This document shows, in pieces, positions 1-6,704 of a DNA stretch of 9,268 bases. The translations under genes were made by a program, and so were the position numbers. Numbering within the stretch: the first letter of the stretch is position 1; each line of letters opens with the position of its first letter. Where the stretch lies: positions 1 through 9,268 of the forward strand of contig DGFF01000044.1 in NCBI GenBank assembly GCA_002391545.1, given 5' to 3'. This DNA comes from Candidatus Fermentithermobacillaceae bacterium UBA3907. Lineage in GTDB: Bacteria; Bacillota; Sulfobacillia; Fermentithermobacillales; Fermentithermobacillaceae. The notes beneath the pieces are model-generated. The model saw nothing but the letters and a program-made list of their open reading frames with translations. It did no database searches and was not told the origin of the DNA.

Positions 1-63
1 TTGCACAAAGGATTTAACGCTCTAACTAGCGTATATTTCAACTTAGGTAAACTGAACATATTG

Positions 64-72
64 AAAGGTGAG
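64..72 (+). promoter_or_regulatory. Ribosome binding site of the GH42 gene
   Basis: AAAGGTGAG ends 9 nt before the ATG at 82 and is the only good Shine-Dalgarno-like match near the start of this frame. It favours ATG 82 over the in-frame TTG at base 1. Confidence 0.6.
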
Positions 73-81
73 AAACTGAAA

Positions 82-2304
82 ATGAATAGTCAAAAAGATT
101 TACAGGGCAGTAACTGCAAAGAATCTGCCTATAGCGGAGAAAATTTGATAGAACCTGAAAGTCAGGACTCTTCAGAAAGAAAAACTCATCCACTAAAATA
201 TCCGCCAATCAGTGAAAAAGCCCCGTTTTTCTTGCATGGCGCCGACTACAATCCTGATCAATGGTTACACATGCCCGAGATTCTAGAGGAGGATTATCGC
301 CTCATGAAACTTGCCAAATGCAATGTAATGAGCGTGGGTATTTTCGCATGGGCATCCATTGAAAAGGAAGAAGGTAAGTTCGATTTTTACTGGCTGGATC
401 GAACCATGGATAACCTGTACAAAAACGGAGTGTACGTCATGCTTGCTACTCCCAGCGCCGCTAGACCGGCCTGGTTATCCCAAAAATATCCCGAAGTTCT
501 TAGGGTGAGAGAAAACAGGGTCAGAAACCTCCACGGAGGAAGACATAATCACTGCTTAACTTCGCCCATTTACAGGGAAAAGGTGCAAATTATAAACGCT
601 AAACTGGCAGAAAGATACAAGGACCATCCTGCCCTAATCGCATGGCACGTCTCCAACGAATATGGTGGGCAGTGCCATTGCCAGTTGTGTCAGGAAGAAT
701 TCCGCCAGTGGCTTAAAAAGAAATATGATGGAGACCTTGAGCGACTAAATCAAGCCTGGTGGACACCTTTTTGGAGTCACACCTATACCGACTGGAGTCA
801 AATTGAGTCACCTGCTCCTCACGGCGAACGCACTATAATGGGACTCAACTTAGACTGGAAGCGTTTTACCACAGACCAAACCATAGACTTTTTCTTGAAC
901 GAGATAAAGCCACTGAGAGAAATCACACCTAACATACCTGTCACAACCAATTTCGATGACTTTGTCGATATAGAAAATGGAATAAACTATTGGAAATTTG
1001 CGCCACACGTAGATTTTGTGTCTTGGGATAACTACCCGTATTGGCATGGAGAGAGGCCTGACCCTATTGAGGGAAGCAGACGCGCGTTCATCCACGATAT
1101 AAACAGGTCCTTAAAGCACGGCCAGCCATTTGCTATGATGGAAAGTTCCCCTAGCGCTACAAACTGGCAACCTGTGGGGAAACTCCGAAGGCCCGGTATG
1201 CACGTGTTGTCGTCTCTTCAGGCTGTTGCCCACGGATCTGAAACGGTCCAATACTTCCAGTGGAGAAAGAGTCGAGGAGGTTATGAGAAATTCCACGGAG
1301 CGGTCGTAGATCACTGTGGACACGAAAACACCAGGGTTTTCAAAGAAGTGTCTCAGGTAGGCGAGATGCTTTCCAAATTGACGCCAATCCTCGGTACTTC
1401 GGTATCGCCAGAGGTTGCAGTAATCTATGACTGGGAAAACTCTTGGGCAATAAGCGGGGCCATAGGACCTCGAAGAGATAAGAAAGATTACTTTGATACG
1501 TGTCAAAGCCACTACAGAACCTTTTGGGAAAAAGGAATTCCTACGGATGTAATAGACATGGATTGCGATTTTTCAAATTACAAAGTGCTGGTAGCCCCCA
1601 TGCTATACATGGTAAGACCTGGGGTGGCTGGCAGGATTGAAGATTTTGTGCGCCAAGGCGGCACATTTGTAACCACTTATTTGAGCGGGATAGCAGATGA
1701 AAACGACCTGTGTTTTCTCGGCGGCTTCCCTGGACCTCTGCGGGAGCTTACAGGAATCTGGTCCGAAGAAATAGATGCCCTATACGATCACGATGTAAAC
1801 TACGTCTATTTCTCAGAAGACTTGGCGAAAAATGGTCCACTTAAAAGCAAGGAATATGAAGCCCGAACATTTTGCGACCTTTTTCATTGCGAAACTGCCA
1901 AACCTCTAGGTTTTTATAAAGAAGATTTCTATGCAGGAAGGCCTGCTGTAACTGTAAACAAATTTGGAAAGGGCAATACATATTACATTGGATTTCGAAA
2001 TAACGATGACTTTTTGACCGACTTCTACGAAACCTTAATCAATAGCTTATACGCTCAAGGAACCGTGCTTAGAAGAGCTATCGCCGCAGATCTTCCTTAT
2101 GGCGTAACCGCTCAACTCAGGACCGACGGTGAGAAAGACTTTGTGTTTTTGTCCAATTTCACCTGCTCTACTCAAACAGTAAAACTAGACGATAACGAAT
2201 ATACCGACCTAATAACTGGAAGAAAAGTAGATCGTATCATCGATTTACAACCGTATAACATCATAATCATGGAGAGAAGGTCCTTAAACTCAAACACGAA
2301 GTAA
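82..2304 (+). CDS. Beta-galactosidase, glycoside hydrolase family 42
   Basis: Predicted cytoplasmic enzyme that hydrolyses terminal beta-D-galactosides by the retaining two-glutamate mechanism. Numbering from the ATG at 82 (740 aa): the TIM-barrel domain spans roughly 44-435 and opens with LHGADYNPDQW, typical of GH42. The acid/base is E193 in WHVSNEYG and the nucleophile is E354 in MMESSPSATNW. C158 (HNHCLTSP) plus C198, C200 and C203 (CHCQLC) match the four-cysteine zinc site known from Thermus A4 beta-galactosidase. An amidotransferase-like trimerisation domain (about 440-660) and a small C-terminal beta domain (about 670-735) follow, so the protein is full length. The ATG at 82 is chosen because AAAGGTGAG lies 9 nt upstream; the frame is open to base 1 through a TTG with no visible binding site. 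Odd: about 45 hydrophilic residues precede the usual family start, with no signal peptide. A TTG at 145 preceded by GGAG is a possible internal start. No promoter was recognised in the 81 bases available. The family call is very secure; the exact galactoside is not known. Confidence 0.95.
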   Translation: MNSQKDLQGSNCKESAYSGENLIEPESQDSSERKTHPLKYPPISEKAPFFLHGADYNPDQWLHMPEILEEDYRLMKLAKCNVMSVGIFAWASIEKEEGKFDFYWLDRTMDNLYKNGVYVMLATPSAARPAWLSQKYPEVLRVRENRVRNLHGGRHNHCLTSPIYREKVQIINAKLAERYKDHPALIAWHVSNEYGGQCHCQLCQEEFRQWLKKKYDGDLERLNQAWWTPFWSHTYTDWSQIESPAPHGERTIMGLNLDWKRFTTDQTIDFFLNEIKPLREITPNIPVTTNFDDFVDIENGINYWKFAPHVDFVSWDNYPYWHGERPDPIEGSRRAFIHDINRSLKHGQPFAMMESSPSATNWQPVGKLRRPGMHVLSSLQAVAHGSETVQYFQWRKSRGGYEKFHGAVVDHCGHENTRVFKEVSQVGEMLSKLTPILGTSVSPEVAVIYDWENSWAISGAIGPRRDKKDYFDTCQSHYRTFWEKGIPTDVIDMDCDFSNYKVLVAPMLYMVRPGVAGRIEDFVRQGGTFVTTYLSGIADENDLCFLGGFPGPLRELTGIWSEEIDALYDHDVNYVYFSEDLAKNGPLKSKEYEARTFCDLFHCETAKPLGFYKEDFYAGRPAVTVNKFGKGNTYYIGFRNNDDFLTDFYETLINSLYAQGTVLRRAIAADLPYGVTAQLRTDGEKDFVFLSNFTCSTQTVKLDDNEYTDLITGRKVDRIIDLQPYNIIIMERRSLNSNTK

Positions 2305-2317
2305 TCGACTTGAACCA

Positions 2318-2361
2318 TATTCGATCCTAAGAGAGTCAAATACATCTTTCAGGATCGTATA
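2318..2361. terminator. Possible bidirectional terminator hairpin between converging genes
   Basis: The arms CGATCCT (2322-2328) and AGGATCG (2351-2357) pair perfectly. After one mismatch, 2330-2334 pairs with 2345-2349 (one G-T pair), closing a 10-nt loop. Three A-T pairs extend the outside after one mismatch. It lies 14 bp past the GH42 stop and 29 bp past the stop of the converging proteinase gene, where a shared terminator would be expected. There is no T-run on either side, so it is not a canonical intrinsic terminator. Confidence 0.35.
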
Positions 2362-2390
2362 AAGCAAGCCAGTTTAGATCACATGTTGAG

Positions 2391-3260
2391 TTAAGATTCA
2401 GACGCTTTGCGACCTGTCCTTTCACGACCAGGCTCTGCTTTGTATGGCATGGGCACATAACCAACAGAAGGTCTGTTTGCGCCTGACTGTGGGTACAACT
2501 CCATCAGTCTATATACTTCTTCAGGCATATCGAACGACACTTCTAAACCCAGTGCCTGCAGTTTCGCCGCTCCTAATGGATAGTCATGAGTAAAGTACCC
2601 TTTTGTGAAAACATCGGCTACTTCCTCAGCCTGTTCAGGGGGAAGATTCTCCTTCAAAATATTCAAGACTGTTTCCCTAACTTGAAAAACGGCCTTCTCT
2701 GCAACATCTGCCAAAATCAACGTATTGTCGTCTATGTTCTCGATAGGTTTTCTCTGGACAACGTTCAGTATGGATGCAGCAGGGTAAGAACCTATTTGAG
2801 GATCTACTGGTCCTAAAACCGCATTCTCGTCCATGACTATTTCGTCTGCTGCGAGAGCAAGTAACGTACCTCCTGACATAGCATAGTGAGGCACAAACAC
2901 AGTCACTTTCGCCTTATGCCGAACCAATGCAAGAGCTATCTGCTCTGCAGCCAAAACCAGCCCGCCTGGCGTATGAACTATCAAGTCGATAGGAACGTCG
3001 TCAGGGGTCATACGTATAGCCCGAAGAACCTGCTCCGAGTCTTCTATATTTATATACTTACTCAGTGGAATTCCCAGAAGACTCAAAGACTCCTGCCTGT
3101 GAATTAATGTAATTACCCTAGAACCTCGTTTCTTCTGTAATTTGCTCATTAAGGTCAATCTAGTTGTCTCAAGGTGTTTTTGTGTAAAAAAAGGTGCTAA
3201 TAAAGTGCTACCGAGCAGTATAATCCAAAATAAAGTGGTTATAAGAGCAGTTATATCCAT
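2391..3260 (-). CDS. SDH-family Clp-fold serine proteinase, membrane-anchored
   Basis: 289-aa protein of the SDH family (serine dehydrogenase proteinase-like, related to ClpP and SppA). Residues about 4-24 form one hydrophobic segment, probably an N-terminal membrane anchor, followed by a basic stretch (KLQKKRGSR). The Clp fold follows: HTPGG (96-100) is the expected oxyanion-hole loop, and S129 in HYAMSGGTL is the likely nucleophile. AADEIVMD, VLGPVDPQ (149-155) and K189 in VAEKAVFQV are family-typical; K189 as general base is my inference from SppA-like enzymes. The tail after about 255 is proline-rich and polar. Length and end-to-end pattern match intact family members. The ATG start is supported by GGAGGGGG (3268-3275), 7 nt upstream. 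The gene stands alone, converging on GH42 and divergent from DUF885. The physiological substrate is unknown; a membrane-protein quality-control role is a guess. Family assignment is firm. Confidence 0.9.
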   Translation of the reverse strand: MDITALITTLFWIILLGSTLLAPFFTQKHLETTRLTLMSKLQKKRGSRVITLIHRQESLSLLGIPLSKYINIEDSEQVLRAIRMTPDDVPIDLIVHTPGGLVLAAEQIALALVRHKAKVTVFVPHYAMSGGTLLALAADEIVMDENAVLGPVDPQIGSYPAASILNVVQRKPIENIDDNTLILADVAEKAVFQVRETVLNILKENLPPEQAEEVADVFTKGYFTHDYPLGAAKLQALGLEVSFDMPEEVYRLMELYPQSGANRPSVGYVPMPYKAEPGRERTGRKASES

Positions 3261-3294
3261 TACTCAACCCCCTCCGCTCACCGTGCTACTACAT

Positions 3295-3323
3295 ACAATA
3301 TCATCTTAGTAGTGCAGAGTGAA
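3295..3323 (-). promoter_or_regulatory. Candidate sigma-A-type promoter for the SDH proteinase gene
   Basis: Read on the minus strand, TTCACT (3318-3323, 4 of 6 to TTGACA) is followed after exactly 17 nt by TATTGT (3295-3300, 4 of 6 to TATAAT). It lies 35 bp before the start codon and would give a leader of about 28 nt. Its upstream end touches the outer arm of the REP-like hairpin. Boxes this weak occur by chance, so the support is mainly position and spacing. Confidence 0.3.
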
Positions 3324-3326
3324 GTA

Positions 3327-3383
3327 TAGGGACGGTTCTCCTGCTTCTTTCACAGAACGAAGGAAGCAGGAGAACCGTCCCTA
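3327..3383. repeat. REP-like palindromic element, copy 1
   Basis: A 25-bp stem (3327-3351 with 3359-3383, one G-T pair) closes a 7-nt loop; four more pairs (3321-3324 with 3385-3388) flank it after a small internal loop. The core arms are GGGACGGTTCTC (3329-3340) and GAGAACCGTCCC (3370-3381). A homologous element lies at 5240-5293. The position between two divergent genes argues against a terminator. Elements of this look occur as dispersed repeats in Clostridia and may be mobilised by REP-associated (IS200-like) transposases; that link is from general knowledge, and no transposase gene is in the window. Confidence 0.8.
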
Positions 3384-3487
3384 CCTTCGCCGTTAAAACG
3401 GTCAAAAAATAAAAGGTTTATCTATACCACATGTAGAATTATCCTGATGTGACTGTCTGATGACATGACAAAACCATGGGAATTTAT

Positions 3488-3493
3488 AAGGAG
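3488..3493 (+). promoter_or_regulatory. Ribosome binding site deciding the TTG start of DUF885 copy 1
   Basis: AAGGAG ends 9 nt before the TTG at 3503. The overlapping ATG at 3494 runs into a stop (ATG ATC TGA), so it cannot be the start. This makes TTG 3503 the supported start. I found no convincing promoter in 3384-3487. Confidence 0.75.
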
Positions 3494-3502
3494 ATGATCT
3501 GA

Positions 3503-5173
3503 TTGAAATCTGAGTTCACCTTCACGGAATTAGATAATTTGGTTGAAAGGTACAGGGATATTGATTATCGGTGCGGGCTCCAGCAAGATAGACTATGGAG
3601 TAACCGCGATTACGAGATGAGCCTTTTCATCCCTACTAAACAAGCAAAAGAATATGAGGAGAAAGTCTTGCGTGAACTCGAGCAGGAAATATCTGCACTA
3701 CCAGCCCCTGATCCGGTCTTCAAAATACTAAAGAGCCACTTTACCGATTTCATTGAAGGACAACAATCCAATCTCGACGGCTTATATGATTACCCGTCAA
3801 CCTTTATCTCTTCTCTTACTAACTTCCTAACATTTCTGGGAGGTAAGGATTCAAGATCCGCTGAAGAACGCTCCAAGATCCTCGTAAAAAGAGCAACGTT
3901 TTTAGACCCTTTGTGGTCTGCGCTCTTAGAAATATTTCACCATACGTCCCGAGCACAATTGGTAGAAGCAGTATCTGCTTGTTCATTGCTGGGCAGGGTA
4001 GTAGCTATAGAAAAATCTAAGGCTAGCCAGCAATACGAGGGTTTAAGTGAAAAAAACCTGCAGACAGTTGAGAGAACGCTAGAACTTTTCGCTGAAAAGG
4101 CAGAAGCATGGGCCAACGAGTTGGGAAGGCTCATCGAACAGAAACCGGCCAAAAACGATGACAGTAATCTAGTTACGGTAGGCCCGGACAGATATAGGGT
4201 GATCTTAGACAAAGAATTAGGCGTTAGCCTGGATGAATTACTCAGTTGGTACGAAGATGAGGTTGAAAAAACGAGGGCAGAATTTGTAGAAACTGCTGCC
4301 AATCTAAACCTTCCAGGTCACAAGGTGACTGGACCTCTGGATGCAGTTGAAATCATGAATAAGTATGCCGGTCCTGCAGACTCGCCTGAGGAGATGTTTG
4401 ATCGTCTACGAAACTATCTAGCAAGGGCCAAAAAAGCGTGTCGAGATTGGGTCAGACTGCCTGAAGAGGACTGTATAGTAGTACCAGTCTACGAGCAGTG
4501 CAGAGAAACCTATCCCTGGGGAGGATACGGCGGCGGCTGTCCAAGACGTCGTCCACTCATCGGCGAAGTCTTCTTAAATGACACTAACTACAAAGCTATA
4601 ACTGATGGGTGGATTAAGATTAACGCAGTACATGAATGCTATCCTGGTCACCATGTTCAGTGGGTACGCACAACCCTTGATCCGCTCCCTGAAACCGTGA
4701 AAATGGGGGCGAAAAGAGTACCTATGGAAGAAGGGATGTGCCACAGAAGTGAACGCCTTATGGAGTATATATATGATGACGATCCCTTCTACCCATTGGC
4801 AGTAACATACAGACGCCACCACACTTCAGTCAGGATTAAGGCCGATCTGTACATGCAATACTTCGGGCGCCCCTTAGAAGACGCCATCCAACTATATATG
4901 GACGAACTAGGATTCGATCATCAGACTGCAAGAGGACAAGCCATATCCCAATTGCCCCAAAATAGGATCGGTTATTTCACCTGCTATTATTATGGAATGA
5001 AAAAATTAGAAGACCTAGAACAAAAATATGGCTACGACAAGAAAACTTTCACAGAGTACCTGTTTTCGGTCCCCTTTATAAGCCTGGCCAACTTCGAAGC
5101 ATTTTTGAATCTAACTGACGAAGATAAGGAAAGGCTCTTGACCCAGTTCCCGAGCAAGCTCAAATATGAATAG
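3503..5173 (+). CDS. DUF885 family putative zinc metallopeptidase, copy 1 (TTG start)
   Basis: 556-aa protein, cytoplasmic by appearance (no signal peptide or membrane segment), mostly helical as in the DUF885 family of gluzincin-like putative carboxypeptidases. The metal motif HECYPGHH (H377, E378, H383) fits the family's HExxPGHxxQ pattern, with Q386 present. The expected third ligand is E410 in MEEGMCHRSE, where most members I know have EGWALY-type sequence, so this is a divergent subfamily. A distinctive block at 333-346 (CRETYPWGGYGGGC, then RRR) and RRHHTSVRIKADL (437-449) are shared with the paralogue at 7880-9268. In residues 319-423 I count 79 of 105 identical to that paralogue by hand. 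The substrate is not shown by sequence; peptide hydrolysis is inferred from the family and from the neighbouring M24 and proline racemase genes. Length is normal for the family. It converges on the M24 gene. Confidence 0.88.
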   Translation: MKSEFTFTELDNLVERYRDIDYRCGLQQDRLWSNRDYEMSLFIPTKQAKEYEEKVLRELEQEISALPAPDPVFKILKSHFTDFIEGQQSNLDGLYDYPSTFISSLTNFLTFLGGKDSRSAEERSKILVKRATFLDPLWSALLEIFHHTSRAQLVEAVSACSLLGRVVAIEKSKASQQYEGLSEKNLQTVERTLELFAEKAEAWANELGRLIEQKPAKNDDSNLVTVGPDRYRVILDKELGVSLDELLSWYEDEVEKTRAEFVETAANLNLPGHKVTGPLDAVEIMNKYAGPADSPEEMFDRLRNYLARAKKACRDWVRLPEEDCIVVPVYEQCRETYPWGGYGGGCPRRRPLIGEVFLNDTNYKAITDGWIKINAVHECYPGHHVQWVRTTLDPLPETVKMGAKRVPMEEGMCHRSERLMEYIYDDDPFYPLAVTYRRHHTSVRIKADLYMQYFGRPLEDAIQLYMDELGFDHQTARGQAISQLPQNRIGYFTCYYYGMKKLEDLEQKYGYDKKTFTEYLFSVPFISLANFEAFLNLTDEDKERLLTQFPSKLKYE

Positions 5174-5195
5174 GAGCACTTGCCTAAGGTTGTGC

Positions 5196-5219
5196 CGCCA
5201 TAGCATCTGATCTGTGGCG
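5196..5219 (+). terminator. Hairpin after DUF885 copy 1, possible terminator
   Basis: CGCCATAG (5196-5203) pairs with CTGTGGCG (5212-5219) over 8 bp with one G-T pair and an 8-nt loop, 22 bp after the stop codon. The following bases are AAAATT rather than a T-run, so any termination would be non-canonical. Confidence 0.3.
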
Positions 5220-5239
5220 AAAATTAGATCTGACATAGG

Positions 5240-5293
5240 GGGGACGGTTCTCGCGCTACTTCGCCTAGCGAAGGAAGCGCGAGAACCGTCCCC
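5240..5293. repeat. REP-like palindromic element, copy 2
   Basis: Outer stem of 17 bp (5240-5256 with 5277-5293) plus T5257-A5276; then a small internal loop and a 6-bp apical stem CTTCGC/GCGAAG (5259-5264 with 5268-5273) with a CTA loop. Core arms GGGACGGTTCTC (5241-5252) and GAGAACCGTCCC (5281-5292) are identical to copy 1 at 3327-3383, as is CGAAGGAAGC (5269-5278). The pairs just inside the core differ from copy 1 on both arms together. It ends 5 bp from the M24 stop codon, between two converging genes. Confidence 0.8.
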
Positions 5294-5298
5294 ATGCT

Positions 5299-6489
5299 TC
5301 AACAAATCATAGATTCTAGATCTCTAGGATAGTAGGTTAGCATTTCCATACCGGTTTCAGTAACTAACACAGTATCTGAGTGCCTAAATCCCCCTAGGCC
5401 CATAACGTACAGCCCTGGTTCTACGCTAAATACCATGCCTGGTTTCATAATAGTATGGTCTCCTATGTCAAAGAAAGGTGCTTCATGTCCAAGCAGGCCT
5501 ATGGCGTGACCCGTATGGTGTCTCCAGTAATCCCAAAGACCATTTTTCTCGTAAAACTCCCGCACTGCAGCATCAACTTCTGAACACTTGCGACCGGGTC
5601 TTATGTTATCAAAAGCAATCTCCTGCGCCTGCATCATCAAATTGAAAAACTTGGTTTTCTCTTTGTCAGGCTCGCCTACGAACATTGTTCTTTCTAGTTC
5701 GCTATTGTACCCAAACACACCCGCCCCTGCTCCTGTCACCAAAACATCACCAGGCTTGAGCATAGCATTTATAGACATAGCATGCGGTAACGCTGAATTG
5801 GGACCGATCTGCCCCCTGAATCCTGCGCTAGCTCCGGCACGGCCGATAGTTGTAGGATCATATAAAGGACCTAGGGTGTTCATCATTGCCAGCGTGGCTT
5901 CTAGAGATGCCCTGGCAGAAATCTCATTTTCGAAAGAACCTGGCTTGGAATAGTTCTGCAGAAATCTGTGGGCAAGATTACCCCACCTACAGCTTTCTTT
6001 TATAAGCGCAATCTCCTCTTCAGATTTTACCATTCTCATTTCCTCAACGAGATACGGGTCAACTACAATTTCAGCCAAAGGCAAAACTTCTGCCAATTGA
6101 GGACCTCGGTAACCCTGTGAAGAGCCATAGCCAGCCCCATCGCTGCCGATTTTACCAGAGTCCACGCCCATCTCTTTGAGCAATTGCCCTAGTCGAGTCA
6201 TGGGATGGACTGTATCTGGATAGTCAGGATACGTCTTTACATCCTGAATCTCCAGACATTCTTGGGCATGTTCTAACTCCAACCTAGGTCCGAAAATCGT
6301 CTTTGTCCCGTCTTTAGATAGAATAAGGCACAATGGCCTTTCTGTTGGAATGAACGCAAAACCTGAAAGGTAAAAAATACTTACCGAACTCCAGAATATG
6401 AACGCATTCAAATCCCTTTCCTTCATGCTGTCTATAACCAAATCTGTACGCCTCTTAAACTCTTTGGGGGAAATCCGAAGTTTCTGCAT
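5299..6489 (-). CDS. M24 family (creatinase / Xaa-Pro peptidase-like) protein with degenerate metal site
   Basis: Two-domain 'pita-bread' protein: a creatinase N-terminal-type domain (about 10-155) and an M24 catalytic domain (about 160-400). Numbering is from the upstream ATG at 6513 (404 aa). Conserved: H244 (LPHAM), H336 and H343 (TGHAIGLLGHE), E365 (SVEPGLY). Against the five metal ligands of E. coli PepP, the first Asp is G261, the second Asp is E272 (GYNSELERT) and the last Glu is S379 (FRHSD). Only the His and one Glu remain, so a dinuclear metal aminopeptidase is unlikely. A metal-independent hydrolase like creatinase, or another metal arrangement, is more plausible. Start: ATG 6513 has no binding site, a 17-bp tandem repeat directly upstream, and is immediately preceded by an in-frame TAG. 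ATG 6489, eight codons in, has AGAAGGGAG 12 nt upstream and gives MQKLRISPKEF, as in relatives, so I chose it (396 aa). Probably the last gene of a minus-strand set with the racemase and DUF885 copy 2. Confidence 0.85.
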   Translation of the reverse strand: MQKLRISPKEFKRRTDLVIDSMKERDLNAFIFWSSVSIFYLSGFAFIPTERPLCLILSKDGTKTIFGPRLELEHAQECLEIQDVKTYPDYPDTVHPMTRLGQLLKEMGVDSGKIGSDGAGYGSSQGYRGPQLAEVLPLAEIVVDPYLVEEMRMVKSEEEIALIKESCRWGNLAHRFLQNYSKPGSFENEISARASLEATLAMMNTLGPLYDPTTIGRAGASAGFRGQIGPNSALPHAMSINAMLKPGDVLVTGAGAGVFGYNSELERTMFVGEPDKEKTKFFNLMMQAQEIAFDNIRPGRKCSEVDAAVREFYEKNGLWDYWRHHTGHAIGLLGHEAPFFDIGDHTIMKPGMVFSVEPGLYVMGLGGFRHSDTVLVTETGMEMLTYYPRDLESMIC

Positions 6490-6501
6490 AAGTTTATAAT
6501 T

Positions 6502-6510
6502 CTCCCTTCT
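6502..6510 (-). promoter_or_regulatory. Ribosome binding site inside the longest M24 frame
   Basis: AGAAGGGAG lies 12 nt before ATG 6489 (bases 6487-6489). The ATG at 6513 overlaps its upstream edge and itself has nothing resembling a binding site; the nearest GGAG (6552-6555) is about 38 nt away. The spacing is long but usable, and it favours the shorter start. Confidence 0.5.
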
Positions 6511-6514
6511 CATC

Positions 6515-6548
6515 TATTAGCTATTGCCGATTATTAGCTATTGCCGAT
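6515..6548. repeat. Perfect 17-bp tandem duplication upstream of the M24 gene
   Basis: TATTAGCTATTGCCGAT occurs twice in direct succession (6515-6531 and 6532-6548) with no mismatch. It begins 2 bp upstream of the ATG at 6513. Perfect identity suggests a recent slippage or duplication event, or paired binding sites. Confidence 0.9.
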
Positions 6549-6704
6549 GTGCTCCAATTTACCATCCCTACATCCGCCATTTACTAGCAATTCCTCTACG
6601 TAATACCCGTTGATCACGCTTTCCTGCAAACCGTTTGCCTAGAACAATTTGTGTGTGCCAGTTTTGAGTCTCAAAAAGCCCTCAAAGTTGCTGAACTCCT
6701 CAAT
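6534..6704 (-). other. Intergenic stretch with coding-like remnant downstream of the racemase
   Basis: Reading on from the racemase stop in the same frame gives 21 codons without a stop (to 6642), a TAG at 6639-6641, then 34 sense codons ending at TAA 6534-6536. The last part includes VINGYYVEELL and DGKLEHIGNS, which look protein-like. I do not recognise a family, there is no binding site, and the racemase itself ends normally. It could be a decayed gene end or chance. A short palindrome, TTTTGAG-T-CTCAAAA (6662-6676), lies here too, with too small a loop to be a good terminator. Confidence 0.2.

Noticed and set aside
17..32. Small inverted repeat ACGCT-CTAACT-AGCGT upstream of GH42, as an operator
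   Set aside because: Only 5 bp per arm, and no promoter is recognisable next to it; expected by chance.
850..1512. Two long open frames on the minus strand inside the GH42 gene
   Set aside because: They lie opposite a clear enzyme-coding frame, have no binding sites and unconvincing composition; shadows of the real gene.
3390..3401. Palindrome CCGTTAAAACGG followed by an A-rich run, as a terminator
   Set aside because: The loop is too small, the run is A rather than T on the plus strand, and on the minus strand the T-run would precede the hairpin.
3423..3439. TATACC and TAGAAT as -10 boxes for DUF885 copy 1
   Set aside because: No acceptable -35 box at 16-18 nt for either.
3327..5293. The two hairpins as ends of one composite transposon carrying DUF885 copy 1
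   Set aside because: Each copy is itself a complete palindrome, no transposase lies between them, and no target-site duplication was seen.
6662..6676. TTTTGAG-T-CTCAAAA palindrome as the racemase terminator
   Set aside because: One-base loop, AT-rich stem, and no T-run after it on the minus strand; noted only within the intergenic entry.
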